DNA of 43,629 nt from Candidatus Roseilinea sp. (lineage in GTDB: Bacteria > Chloroflexota > Anaerolineae > J036 > Brachytrichaceae): the NCBI GenBank assembly GCA_025055235.1, contig JANWYN010000068.1, positions 1 to 43,629 on the forward strand, read 5' to 3'. Positions 14,178-22,105 of the stretch are shown here, piece by piece; within the stretch, counting starts at the first letter, position 1, and the number at the start of each line of letters is the position of its first letter. Position numbers and translations under genes: made by a program. The notes under the pieces are model-generated. The model searched no databases. It worked only from the letters and a program-made list of their open reading frames with translations, and was not told where the DNA came from.

Positions 14178-16907
14178 TCAATCGCTGAGGATGCCCATGT
14201 GGCGCGCCTTGGCAACAGCCTCGCGCCGGCCGGCGACGCCCAGCTTGCGGTATATGTTGGCCGTGTGCTTGGACACGGTCAGCCGCGAGATGACGAGCGC
14301 CTCGGCGATTTCCTTGTCCGTCCGGCGCTTATTTAGCAGTTCGAGCACCTCGACCTCGCGTTGGGTGAGGCCGGCGGAATAGGCGCGTGCGCTCCGGCCG
14401 TTGGTCCGAGAAATAGACACCGACGGGCCGTGGAACGCGTTGAGCACGCTGTGCAGGTATGACTCCTGAAGATCATAGGGTGCAGCGCGCGTCGTCAGCA
14501 GCTGCACCACCGCGCGGACGTCCGGCCCGAGGTCGGCAAGGGTGCCGATGATCCTGCCCTGCTGGCCAATCCTCATGGCATTTGCCATGACTTGAAGCGC
14601 CTTGTCACAGCAATGCTGCGCATACAGTAACGAGGCTTGCACGGCCAGGATTCTGGCTAACTGATAAGTGAGATGCCATGCTTCGGCTGCGCTGCGCAGC
14701 TCGTGCACCAGCGCCGTTGCTTCGGCTAATGCTTCGGGGGAGCGCTGGGCGATCAGGATTTGCGCTCGCGTCAGATCGGGAACATCGTTGAACAAGAGCG
14801 TCGCCGGATTGCGCAGCGGGAACGACGACCGAACCCATCGCATCGCGCCGTCAACGTCGCCACGCAGCAAGCGCAGTCGCGCCGATGTTGAATCAATCCG
14901 GCTGTGCACCTCTACCGACTGCATCGGGCGTGCGAGCTCCCGCAGCGCATCTAAAGCTGCGTCGGCAGCGTCTGGGCGGCCGGTCGCTTCGTATGCAAGC
15001 GCCAGTTGCGTTTGGGCGTAGAGCCGACAGCGGAATCCGGCTCGTTGCCCGTACACAGTTGCGACTTCCAAGTGTTCGATGGCGCGGTCAAGATCGTTCA
15101 AGACATAGCGCGTCAAGCCGGCCATCGTATGTCCCCAACCGACGGTGACCATGAGCCCGATCGCTTCGGCCGCTGCGACATGCCGCTCGGCGATCGCGTT
15201 CGCCCGCGCTACTTCTCCGGCTAGCAACGCAGCGATCCACTGGTTGTGCAAGATGCGAAGCGTAAACGAGCTGGGCGTGCGTGGCCGGACTGCCTCCTGC
15301 CGCAAAAGCGAAGCAGCCTCGGCCGCCCGCCCGGCCATATACAAGCCCAGCGCCAGCGGCGTGAGAGCAGTACCGCGCGCGTAGTGATGCGCCTCCGGCA
15401 CCAGGCGGAAGGCCTTTTCGGCCAGTTGTACGCATGCCGGCCCCTTCCCAGCGTCCAGCGCTGCGCGGGCGCGCACCGTCCAGACGTCCCCCATCGCCGC
15501 AGTGCGTTCCTCGTCCGTCAGATCGGCGGCGTTTTCCTGCAGCAGACGTTCGGCCTGATCGGCCAGCAGCGCGATGTCGGCTGTCTCCTGGCGCACGATC
15601 TTCAAATAGGCATGCGCCGGGAGCAACCGGGGACGGCGCTGCAGGATTGTGTCGGGCACGAGTCCCAGCCAGCGCTCCAACGTGATGATCTCTTCGCGGT
15701 TGAGCAGCGTGTGCACGTTGTCCTCGATCAATCGGGCCAATCGGCCCATGTCGCCTGCAGCTTGGGCGTGTTGCAGCGCTTCTTCGAGGAAGCCGTGCGC
15801 GGCCAGCCAATCGCTGGCGCACTTGTGCAGCCGTGCGATCGCTTCTGCGCTCGACCGCGATTGCAGTTTGTCGCGCAAGAAGTTGTGGAAGAGGGGATGG
15901 AAGCGCAACCACTCATCGTCACCATTGAGCGAGATGACGAACAGGTTTCGCCGCTTGATTTCTTCCAGCAGCGCCCGGCTGTCCGAGGCGTCGCCGTTCA
16001 CGCCGGTCAAATCGCACATTCGCAGTGCGTCGCACAACGCTGCGCAGAACTGGTCGGGCAACGCCGCGCGCAACAAAAAGTCCTGAGCCGTCGGCGGCAA
16101 CCGCTCGAAGACCTCGTTCGTCAAATAGTCCGTGATGTGCGCTCCGCGTTGAAGCGAGCGGAGGTGGGGAGCGCCGGCGACCGTCAGCGACAGCAACGCC
16201 AGACGCAGGCCGGCCGGCCAGCCTTCCGTTTGATCTTCCAGCGCATGCACCAGCTCCTCGCTGAGCGGTTGCTGCAGCGTGCTGCTGATGAAGGCACGCG
16301 CCTCGCCCGACGTGAATCGCAGATCGGCTGCGCGAATTTCCAACAACTCATCTGCCGCGCGCATGCGGGCCAGAGGCAGCGCCGGGTCGCTGCGTGTGGC
16401 CAGCACGAGATGCAGGGTAGGGGGTGGGTGCATTGCCACGCGCGCCATCAGTCGCGCGATCTCCGGCGACCGGATGAGATGAAAGTCGTCCAGCACCAGG
16501 ATCAGTTCGCCTGGCAGCGCGTCGAGTTCGTTGATGAACGTGTTGGTCAGTTCGTCCAATGAGGGCAACTGCGCTGCGCTTGGAAGCATGGCTGTGCTAG
16601 ACATGCTGTCGGCATACACGGTGCGCGCTGCGAGGGCAACGTACGACAGAAAAGTGACGAGATCGTCGTCAGCTTCGTCCAACGATAGCCAAGCCGAAGG
16701 GAGCGGCCGCGCGTGTAACCACTGTGCGAGGAGCGTGGTCTTCCCGTAGCCGGCTGGCGCATCTACCAGGATGAGCTTGCGCGCCAGGCCTGCATCGAGC
16801 GCGTGCAGCAGCCGAGGACGTTCGATCCACGCGGTCGAGACGCGCGGCTTGTACAGCTTGGTCAACAGCAGCGTCGGTTGAACCGGTGGATCGGTGCCCA
16901 TAAACAT
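14178..16907 (-). CDS. MalT-type LuxR-family transcriptional regulator (STAND ATPase), copy B
   Basis: 909 residues. It has Walker A APAGYGKTT at residues 50-58, Walker B-like LILVLDDFHLI near residue 135, a long TPR-like sensor region, and a LuxR/GerE helix-turn-helix from residue 847 (LTQREVEVLELL, DKEIAEALVISRLTVSKHT). It is homologous end to end with copy A, though diverged well beyond a recent duplication. The ATG at 16907 and an in-frame ATG at 16901 are both possible; neither has a strong ribosome site. It diverges from the coiled-coil gene at 17035. The minus-strand genes from 13948 down to 11222 are its likely targets by position. Confidence 0.92.
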   Translation of the reverse strand: MFMGTDPPVQPTLLLTKLYKPRVSTAWIERPRLLHALDAGLARKLILVDAPAGYGKTTLLAQWLHARPLPSAWLSLDEADDDLVTFLSYVALAARTVYADSMSSTAMLPSAAQLPSLDELTNTFINELDALPGELILVLDDFHLIRSPEIARLMARVAMHPPPTLHLVLATRSDPALPLARMRAADELLEIRAADLRFTSGEARAFISSTLQQPLSEELVHALEDQTEGWPAGLRLALLSLTVAGAPHLRSLQRGAHITDYLTNEVFERLPPTAQDFLLRAALPDQFCAALCDALRMCDLTGVNGDASDSRALLEEIKRRNLFVISLNGDDEWLRFHPLFHNFLRDKLQSRSSAEAIARLHKCASDWLAAHGFLEEALQHAQAAGDMGRLARLIEDNVHTLLNREEIITLERWLGLVPDTILQRRPRLLPAHAYLKIVRQETADIALLADQAERLLQENAADLTDEERTAAMGDVWTVRARAALDAGKGPACVQLAEKAFRLVPEAHHYARGTALTPLALGLYMAGRAAEAASLLRQEAVRPRTPSSFTLRILHNQWIAALLAGEVARANAIAERHVAAAEAIGLMVTVGWGHTMAGLTRYVLNDLDRAIEHLEVATVYGQRAGFRCRLYAQTQLALAYEATGRPDAADAALDALRELARPMQSVEVHSRIDSTSARLRLLRGDVDGAMRWVRSSFPLRNPATLLFNDVPDLTRAQILIAQRSPEALAEATALVHELRSAAEAWHLTYQLARILAVQASLLYAQHCCDKALQVMANAMRIGQQGRIIGTLADLGPDVRAVVQLLTTRAAPYDLQESYLHSVLNAFHGPSVSISRTNGRSARAYSAGLTQREVEVLELLNKRRTDKEIAEALVISRLTVSKHTANIYRKLGVAGRREAVAKARHMGILSD

Positions 16908-17034
16908 CAGGCTGCAAATTTACAGCCCAGCCTCGAACAAGGTTGCCGAAATGATACATCCTTGTTTGAAGAATGAATAAAGGGTCTATAGGCTTTGCAA
17001 ACTGTTGACCAGCACATCGCCGATAATAGCCTCG

Positions 17035-17793
17035 ATGGACGTGGTGAAGAAAGTGCTTGCCGTGTTGGCGATGATCCTGGCGGTCGTCGGCATTTTGATT
17101 TGTGTCGCCGGTGTCATTGGCGCGTGGGCGCTCAACGCGTCGGCCAAACAGGTGACCGCCGGCGCGTTAGCCGCCGTCGAGGCGTACAGCGCGCTGGGGA
17201 GTGAGGCCGCCCAAACGGTCAGCAGCAGCGTTGGCGAAATCCGATCGGTGGTGGATCAGATGAACCAGACGCTGACCGGTACGTCTGGCGCCGACCAGGC
17301 GCAGGCGCTCGCGTCGGTCAAGGCCCGCTTGAACGAGACCATTGCGCCCAGGTTGGAACGCGCCATCGAGACGGCGCGCACCGTCGAGCAGACCGCGCTC
17401 AGCATCAACCAGACGCTCGAGTCGGTCAACCGGCTGCCGGGCGTCAACGTGCCCACCTTCGGCGACGAACTGCAGCTCGTTGGCACGCGCCTGCGTGACG
17501 TGGCGACATCAGTCGAGGGCATGCGCACCACGTTGGCCGAGTCGAACCTCGACCAGGCGCGCCTGCAGGCGGCGACCAACGAGGCGGCGGCCCGGCTCGG
17601 CGCCGTGGAGACGTCATTAGGCGTTGCGCAGACACGGCTCGCGGCGTTGTCGGCGGCTTCGGCCGACGTCAAAGCGCGCGTGCCGGGCTGGTTCGACATC
17701 CTCAGCCTCGTCATCTCGTCGCTGTTCATCCTGTTCGGCCTCGGTCAATTCTTCCTTTTCAAGGCAGGGCTGGATGGTTTGAGGCGCGCCTGA
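17035..17793 (+). CDS. Coiled-coil membrane protein, unknown function
   Basis: 252 residues. It opens with an N-terminal membrane segment (VLAVLAMILAVVGILICVAG), has a long Ala/Gln/Thr-rich coiled-coil centre (residues 28-215), and ends with a second membrane segment (ILSLVISSLFILFGLGQFFLF). The topology is a helical domain held between two membrane anchors, probably outside the cytoplasm. No enzymatic motif is present. The frame starts at a TTG at 17005, but the ATG at 17035 gives a cleaner N-terminus; neither has a strong ribosome site. It diverges from MalT-type copy B and converges with the AraC gene, 18 bp away. Confidence 0.72.
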   Translation: MDVVKKVLAVLAMILAVVGILICVAGVIGAWALNASAKQVTAGALAAVEAYSALGSEAAQTVSSSVGEIRSVVDQMNQTLTGTSGADQAQALASVKARLNETIAPRLERAIETARTVEQTALSINQTLESVNRLPGVNVPTFGDELQLVGTRLRDVATSVEGMRTTLAESNLDQARLQAATNEAAARLGAVETSLGVAQTRLAALSAASADVKARVPGWFDILSLVISSLFILFGLGQFFLFKAGLDGLRRA

Positions 17794-17811
17794 TCGCGTC
17801 GAAAGATCGCT

Positions 17812-18627
17812 TCATGCCCACGCGCGCCGGCGTAGTTCGCGCGGCGCGCAGCCGTAGCGTTGCTTGATGAGCCGTGAGAAGTGGAACGGCGTCTGAAAGC
17901 CGCACTGCGCAGCGATCTCGCCCACCGGCAAGCCGCTCTGGATGAGCAACTGCGCGCCGCGGCGGGCGCGCGCGTCCCAGGCGTAGCGCATCGGCGTGGT
18001 GTGCAGATGCCGGCGGAAGAGCTTGATGAGGTGCGCCGGCGATACGTTGGCCGCGCGGGCGATCTCGTCCAGCGTGATCGGCTGCGACAGATGAGCCTCG
18101 ATGAATCGTTGTGCTTTCACCACAGCGTCGGGTGTGAGCGAGTGCAGCGCGGCGCGTTCGGCTTCGAAGGCGTAGGCGTGCAGTGCGCTCAAGCCCAACT
18201 GCACCAGCAACGCCTGGGCCGAAGGGAGGTCGCTCGGCGCAAAGGATAGTCCCATCTCGATCAGGCCATGCAAGCGCGGCGTGATGGGCAGACAGAACGG
18301 CATCGCGGCCAGCGCCTCGCGCAACGGCTCGTCCACCAGCGATGGATGCACGGCGCACCAGGTGTGGTGGGTCTGTGTCGCGGCGGCAAAGTGAAAATAC
18401 TCCGCGTGGCCGGGCCGCATCAACGCGACGTGCTGGCCGGGCAAGTAGCGCATCGCGTCGTCCACCTGGATGTGCGCTTCGCCTTCGTAGATCGCTACGA
18501 GTTGGAAGTCTTGCTGCACGCGCGGGCCGCATTGGCCGCCGGGCCGGTAGGTCACGTCGCCGAAGGCGACCGCGCCCGAGGCGCAGATGCGATGAACGCT
18601 GGATAAATTCCGAATCAGCGCAGACAT
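17812..18627 (-). CDS. AraC-family transcriptional regulator
   Basis: 271 residues. The N-terminal cupin-type sensor domain includes YLPGQHVALMRPGHAEYFHF (about residues 61-80). The C-terminal AraC/XylS DNA-binding domain has two helix-turn-helix motifs: ITLDEIARAANVSPAHLIKLF near residue 175-195 and LPVGEIAAQCGFQTPFHFSRL near residue 230-250, ending in CAPRELRR. AraC proteins of this layout usually respond to a sugar or small metabolite. It diverges from the PhyH-family gene at 18768, with 140 bp between the two starts, so that gene is the natural target. Confidence 0.92.
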   Translation of the reverse strand: MSALIRNLSSVHRICASGAVAFGDVTYRPGGQCGPRVQQDFQLVAIYEGEAHIQVDDAMRYLPGQHVALMRPGHAEYFHFAAATQTHHTWCAVHPSLVDEPLREALAAMPFCLPITPRLHGLIEMGLSFAPSDLPSAQALLVQLGLSALHAYAFEAERAALHSLTPDAVVKAQRFIEAHLSQPITLDEIARAANVSPAHLIKLFRRHLHTTPMRYAWDARARRGAQLLIQSGLPVGEIAAQCGFQTPFHFSRLIKQRYGCAPRELRRRAWA

Positions 18628-18767
18628 GGCGCGCGAGCAGAAAACGTGCTATCAAGTCTCGCATGTTCATACGAGAAGCACAAACCGAGTCGCTCGACCC
18701 GCGCGTTCCCTTTCCTCCGTTCGGTTCGTGGAAGGCCGGCCGGCCCGCCGGCTGGTTCAACTTGCCC

Positions 18768-19691
18768 ATGACGCCCGACAAGGTGCAGTTCTACAAGGAC
18801 AACGGCTTTCTGGTGATCGAGGACGGCGCCGACTCCGACGTGTTGCGCGAGCTAATCCGCGAGACGGTGGCGCTGTGCCGCGGCGATCGGGGGCCGATCA
18901 AGGGCGTCACGCCCGCCGATCCGGACGAAAGCGATGACGACGTGATGCGCCGCTACTTGTGCATCCACTTCCCGCACAAGCTGTCCCGGGTGATGTATGA
19001 CGCGCTGTCACTGCCGGCCATCGTGGAGGTGCTGACCAGCGTGATCGGCCCGAACGTCAAGTGCATGCAGAGCATGCTGTTCATCAAAGCCAGCGGCAAG
19101 CCCGGCCAGGCCTGGCACCAGGATGAGTTCTACATTCCCACGCGCGACCGCTCACTCACCGGCGCATGGATCGCCATGGACGACGCCACGGTCGAGAACG
19201 GCTGCCTGTGGGTGATCCCCGGCTCGCACAAGCACGGCATCCTCTGGCCGCAGCACCAGCAGCGCGACCCGCGCTTCGACTGTGCCGGCGAGGCGACTCT
19301 ATTCCCCTACACCGACGCCGATGCCGTGCCGGTCGAGGTGAAAGCCGGCAGCATCGTGTTCTTCAACGGCTATCTGCTGCACCGCTCTCTGCCGAACTAC
19401 GCCAGAAGCGGCTACCGGCGCGCGCTGGTGAACCACTACATGAGCGCCGAGTCGCTGCTACCGTGGCATTGGGGCGAAAAGCCCACCGGCTCGATCGCCG
19501 GCCTCGACTATCGCGACATTGTGATGATCGCCGGCGTGGACCCATACGCGTGGAAGGGGATCGAGGAGCGCGCCGCGGCGCACGTGCGGCCCAGCGGTGA
19601 GGGCGGCTGCGGCAACATCGAGCGCAACATTGAGGCGCTCAAATTCCGCAACATGGTGCTGCTGGCCGAGGACGACGACCACGAGCATTGA
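18768..19691 (+). CDS. Phytanoyl-CoA dioxygenase family (PhyH) oxygenase
   Basis: 307-residue non-haem Fe(II)/2-oxoglutarate-dependent oxygenase. The iron ligands appear as AWHQDEF (H-x-D) and the distal His in GYLLHRSLPNYA. ENGCLWVIPGSHKHG is the family signature between them. The start at MTPDKVQFYKDNGFLVIED fits the usual family N-terminus and leaves room for a divergent promoter; the frame also has an ATG at 18663, only 35 bp from the AraC start. Substrates in this family range from fatty acyl-CoAs to ectoine and halogenated compounds, so none is proposed. It is probably regulated by the adjacent AraC protein. Confidence 0.88.
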   Translation: MTPDKVQFYKDNGFLVIEDGADSDVLRELIRETVALCRGDRGPIKGVTPADPDESDDDVMRRYLCIHFPHKLSRVMYDALSLPAIVEVLTSVIGPNVKCMQSMLFIKASGKPGQAWHQDEFYIPTRDRSLTGAWIAMDDATVENGCLWVIPGSHKHGILWPQHQQRDPRFDCAGEATLFPYTDADAVPVEVKAGSIVFFNGYLLHRSLPNYARSGYRRALVNHYMSAESLLPWHWGEKPTGSIAGLDYRDIVMIAGVDPYAWKGIEERAAAHVRPSGEGGCGNIERNIEALKFRNMVLLAEDDDHEH

Positions 19692-19710
19692 GATGCTGCG
19701 ACTGGAAGTG

Positions 19711-19802
19711 GCGGGCAACCTGAGGCAAAGCCGCCCTGCGGCGACTTCGAGCCGGCGCAGGCCGGCTTTGCCATGCGTTGCACGCGGATTCATCCACCGC
19801 GC
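19711..19802 (+). repeat. REP-like palindromic repeat, copy 1
   Basis: A ~92-bp unit: a GCGGGCAACC lead, then a GC-rich hairpin AGCCGGC-GCAG-GCCGGCT (19750-19767), then a second GCGCGG/CCGCGC-type stem. It lies between the PhyH stop and the RAYT transposase start. Three more copies follow the transposase. Confidence 0.75.
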
Positions 19803-19819
19803 TTGCATACAATCGCAAC

Positions 19820-20239
19820 ATGCGCGCACCCTACACGCAACTCTTTGTCCATCTTGTGTGGGCGACATGGGATCGGCTGCCGCTCATCCGCCCAGAAGAT
19901 GAATCCCGCCTCTATTCTGCGATCTTTGCCAAGTGCGAGGAGCTGCACTGCAAAGCAATCGCTGTCAACGGGGTGTCCGATCATGTGCACGCGCTCATCC
20001 GCATACCTGCAACGGTCACTATCGCGGACTGGGTCAGACACATCAAAGGCTCAACATCGCACTTGATGAATCATGAAATCGCTCCACAACGCCAGTTCAA
20101 ATGGCAGGGTGCATACGGCGCTTTCAGCGTCAGCAAGGCGGCGATAGATAAAGTAGCTGACTATGTGCGCAGCCAGAAGCAGCGCCATGCCGACGGGCGC
20201 TTGATTGGCGAACTCGAGCAATGTGAGGCAGACGAATAA
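19820..20239 (+). CDS. REP-associated tyrosine transposase (RAYT, Y1/IS200-like)
   Basis: 139-residue single-strand DNA transposase of the IS200/IS605 TnpA superfamily. The HUH metal-binding motif is DHVHALI, with His55 and His57. The GAYGAFSVS segment follows, and the catalytic tyrosine is probably Tyr115 in DKVADYVRSQKQRH. The ATG at 19820 is preferred over an upstream in-frame ATG inside the repeat at 19778. It is flanked by four REP-like repeats and has no TnpB partner, the layout of RAYT genes that mobilise REP sequences. The surrounding repeats have intact hairpins, so the element may still be functional. Confidence 0.88.
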   Translation: MRAPYTQLFVHLVWATWDRLPLIRPEDESRLYSAIFAKCEELHCKAIAVNGVSDHVHALIRIPATVTIADWVRHIKGSTSHLMNHEIAPQRQFKWQGAYGAFSVSKAAIDKVADYVRSQKQRHADGRLIGELEQCEADE

Positions 20240-20260
20240 GCGTGGAAGCGTTGCCTATTG

Positions 20261-20554
20261 CTGGCGACCTTAATCCGGCACAGGCCGGCTTCGCTGTGCG
20301 TTGCGCGCAGTTTACAACTGCTGCACGGCCTCCATCTGCCCGGCGACTGAAGTCGCGGGCAACTTGGAGCCAAGTCGCCCTGCGGCGACTTTGAGCCGGC
20401 GCGGGCCGGCTTCGCTATGCGTTGCGCGCGGTTTACAACCGCCGCGCAGCCTTCATCGCGACGGGCAACCTGGAGCAAAGCTGCCCTGCGGCGACTTTGA
20501 GCCGGCGCAGGCCGGCTTTGCCATGTGTTGCGCGCGGATTCATCCACCGCGCAG
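20261..20554 (+). repeat. REP-like repeat array, copies 2-4
   Basis: Three further units at about 20261-20329 (shorter, lacking the left arm), 20355-20448 and 20461-20554. Each carries the GCCGG-rich hairpin and a second stem. The second stem varies with compensation: GGAT/ATCC in copies 1 and 4, CAGTT/AACTG in copy 2 and CGGTT/AACCG in copy 3. The array fills the 318-bp gap between the RAYT stop and the isomerase stop at 20558, and may also end transcription from both sides. Confidence 0.75.
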
Positions 20555-20557
20555 CGA

Positions 20558-21985
20558 TCACCGGTGCCGGTATACACCCCAGCCGAGGTACTTGCCCAGC
20601 GCCTCGGCCACGGCGTCGGCGCAGCGGCTCATGTTCATCGCCACATGGTGCTCGAAGCCGTTTTCGCAGATGTAGCGTAGCAGCGCCTGCATGTTCTCCA
20701 CCTGCACCACGCCGTAGCCGCCAAACGTGCTCAGCGGATCGTCGGTCGCCACACCTTCGCCCACGTAGGCCTCGATACGCCCTTTGAAGTCGTTGGTGCT
20801 CACGCGGCAGAAGGTGAACGGCTCGGCTTTCACGCGGCCGTACATCGTGCCGTAGGTGTTCTCCGCGCCCACCGTGCCGGCGATGATCTCCTGATAGTCC
20901 ATCACCGGGATGTCGGTGAACACCTGCGCCGGCAGGTTCGAGCAGTGGAACACCACGGCCTTGTTCGGGTCGTCGCCGTAGTTGTTGTTCCAGTCCACCA
21001 GCGCGCTGGGTTTGCCACTGGCCAGCGCCATGGCGTACATGCCGACCACGCCGGCTACATCGGTCTCGCACGCGCTGCTCTGCAGCCGGTCGCTCATCAT
21101 GCTCATGATCGTGCACGGCACCACGCCAAAATACTCCTCCATCGAAGTCCAGCACTGGATGGCCGTCATGTCGAGCTGCGTGTCGTCCATCCAACGCTCG
21201 ATCACCACGCCGAGCTTGGCCATCTTGGTCAGCGCCTCCCCCGGCACGTTCGGGCCGACCTTGGCGTAGGCGCGGATGCGGTCGAGATACGTCTTCACCG
21301 CCGGATCGTCGTCGCGCAGCTTGCCGATGCGCCCGAAGGCTTCGCTCAAGTCCAGCGTCTCCACGCTGATGCCGCTTAGCTCGAACAGCTTCTCGCTGTA
21401 ACGCACCGTGTTGAAGGCTTGCGGCCGCGCGCCGAGCGCGCCGACGCGGGCGTGCTTCAAGCCCTTCACCACGCGGCAGGTGCCGACGAAGTTGCGCAGG
21501 TCGGTCTTGAAGCTCTCGCTATCTGGGTCGCAGGTGTGCAACGTGGTAAGCGAGAACTTGATGCCGTACTGCGTGAGGTTGTTGCACACGCTCATTTTGC
21601 CGCAGAAGCTATCGCGCCGGTCGGCGATGGTCATTTTGGCGGCGTCATCGTTGAACGCGTGCACCAGCACCGGCACGCCCAGGTCGGCCCAGCGGATGGT
21701 GTTGGCGACCGCGCGCTCGTCGCCGAAGTTGGGCAGGGTGACCAGGATGCCGTCAATGTCGTCGCGGCGCTGCCGGAATAGGTCGGCGTATAGCCGCGCC
21801 TCGTTCATGCTCTCCACTGAGCCGTAGGCCGTCGCGTCCTCCGGCGCGATCACGGCTTCGATGCCCAGTTCGCTCAACGTGTTGAGGACGGCCTTGCGGC
21901 CTTCGACGCACAGATGTTTGGGGAAGAACCCTCGGTTGCCGACGATCACGCCGAGGGTGGGTCGTTTGTTAGTAACTGTTGCCAT
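20558..21985 (-). CDS. L-fucose/L-arabinose isomerase-family protein
   Basis: 475 residues, full length for FucI-like aldose-ketose isomerases. The N-terminal substrate-binding domain starts LGVIVGNRGFFPKHL; the C-terminal half has AIQCWTSMEEYFGVVPC, the typical conserved block with a metal/catalytic Glu, and SACETDVAGVVGMYAM. Family members interconvert deoxy- or pentose sugars with their ketoses in the cytoplasm. Several characterised relatives use L-fucose or D-arabinose, but the substrate here is open. It is the last gene of the sugar operon. There is no clear ribosome site; the start codon sits in a 10-bp inverted repeat. The stop borders REP copy 4. Confidence 0.85.
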   Translation of the reverse strand: MATVTNKRPTLGVIVGNRGFFPKHLCVEGRKAVLNTLSELGIEAVIAPEDATAYGSVESMNEARLYADLFRQRRDDIDGILVTLPNFGDERAVANTIRWADLGVPVLVHAFNDDAAKMTIADRRDSFCGKMSVCNNLTQYGIKFSLTTLHTCDPDSESFKTDLRNFVGTCRVVKGLKHARVGALGARPQAFNTVRYSEKLFELSGISVETLDLSEAFGRIGKLRDDDPAVKTYLDRIRAYAKVGPNVPGEALTKMAKLGVVIERWMDDTQLDMTAIQCWTSMEEYFGVVPCTIMSMMSDRLQSSACETDVAGVVGMYAMALASGKPSALVDWNNNYGDDPNKAVVFHCSNLPAQVFTDIPVMDYQEIIAGTVGAENTYGTMYGRVKAEPFTFCRVSTNDFKGRIEAYVGEGVATDDPLSTFGGYGVVQVENMQALLRYICENGFEHHVAMNMSRCADAVAEALGKYLGWGVYRHR

Positions 21986-22016
21986 AGCACAATAGGTTTA
22001 GTTGACCTATGGCAAC
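21978..22016 (-). promoter_or_regulatory. Hairpin over the isomerase start codon (or operator)
   Basis: GTTGCCATAG (21978-21987) and CTATGGCAAC (22007-22016) form a perfect 10-bp inverted repeat whose downstream arm in the mRNA contains the ATG. A second inverted repeat, ATAGGT (21992-21997) with ACCTAT (22005-22010), is nested inside. It could sequester the start codon in RNA or bind a regulator in DNA. Confidence 0.45.
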
Positions 22017-22105
22017 TTGGCAAGTGCGATTACACACTCGCTTTGAATTGGGCGAAGCCAGTTCTGAGCGCATAAGTTACTGGTGAGCTGGAATTTGTCA
22101 GAACC

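Noticed and set aside
13930..14181. 83-codon frame overlapping the stop of MalT-type copy B
   Set aside because: TTG start, no ribosome site, no similarity to known proteins and overlap with the start of the small DQ-motif gene.
15246..16562. 438-codon open frame on the plus strand
   Set aside because: It lies wholly antisense to the MalT-type regulator copy B, has Gln/Arg-rich low-complexity translation and no ribosome site; it is a GC-rich shadow frame.
18342..18767. Long upstream extension of the first PhyH gene
   Set aside because: It reads antisense through the AraC gene with Arg-rich composition; the family N-terminus begins at 18768.
19711..20554. Repeated units considered as a CRISPR array
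   Set aside because: Units are long, palindromic and irregularly spaced around a RAYT gene, with no short constant repeats or unique spacers.
20301..20675. Small frames across the REP copies
   Set aside because: They translate the repeats themselves (recurring RPAATLSRR-type words) and have no start signals.
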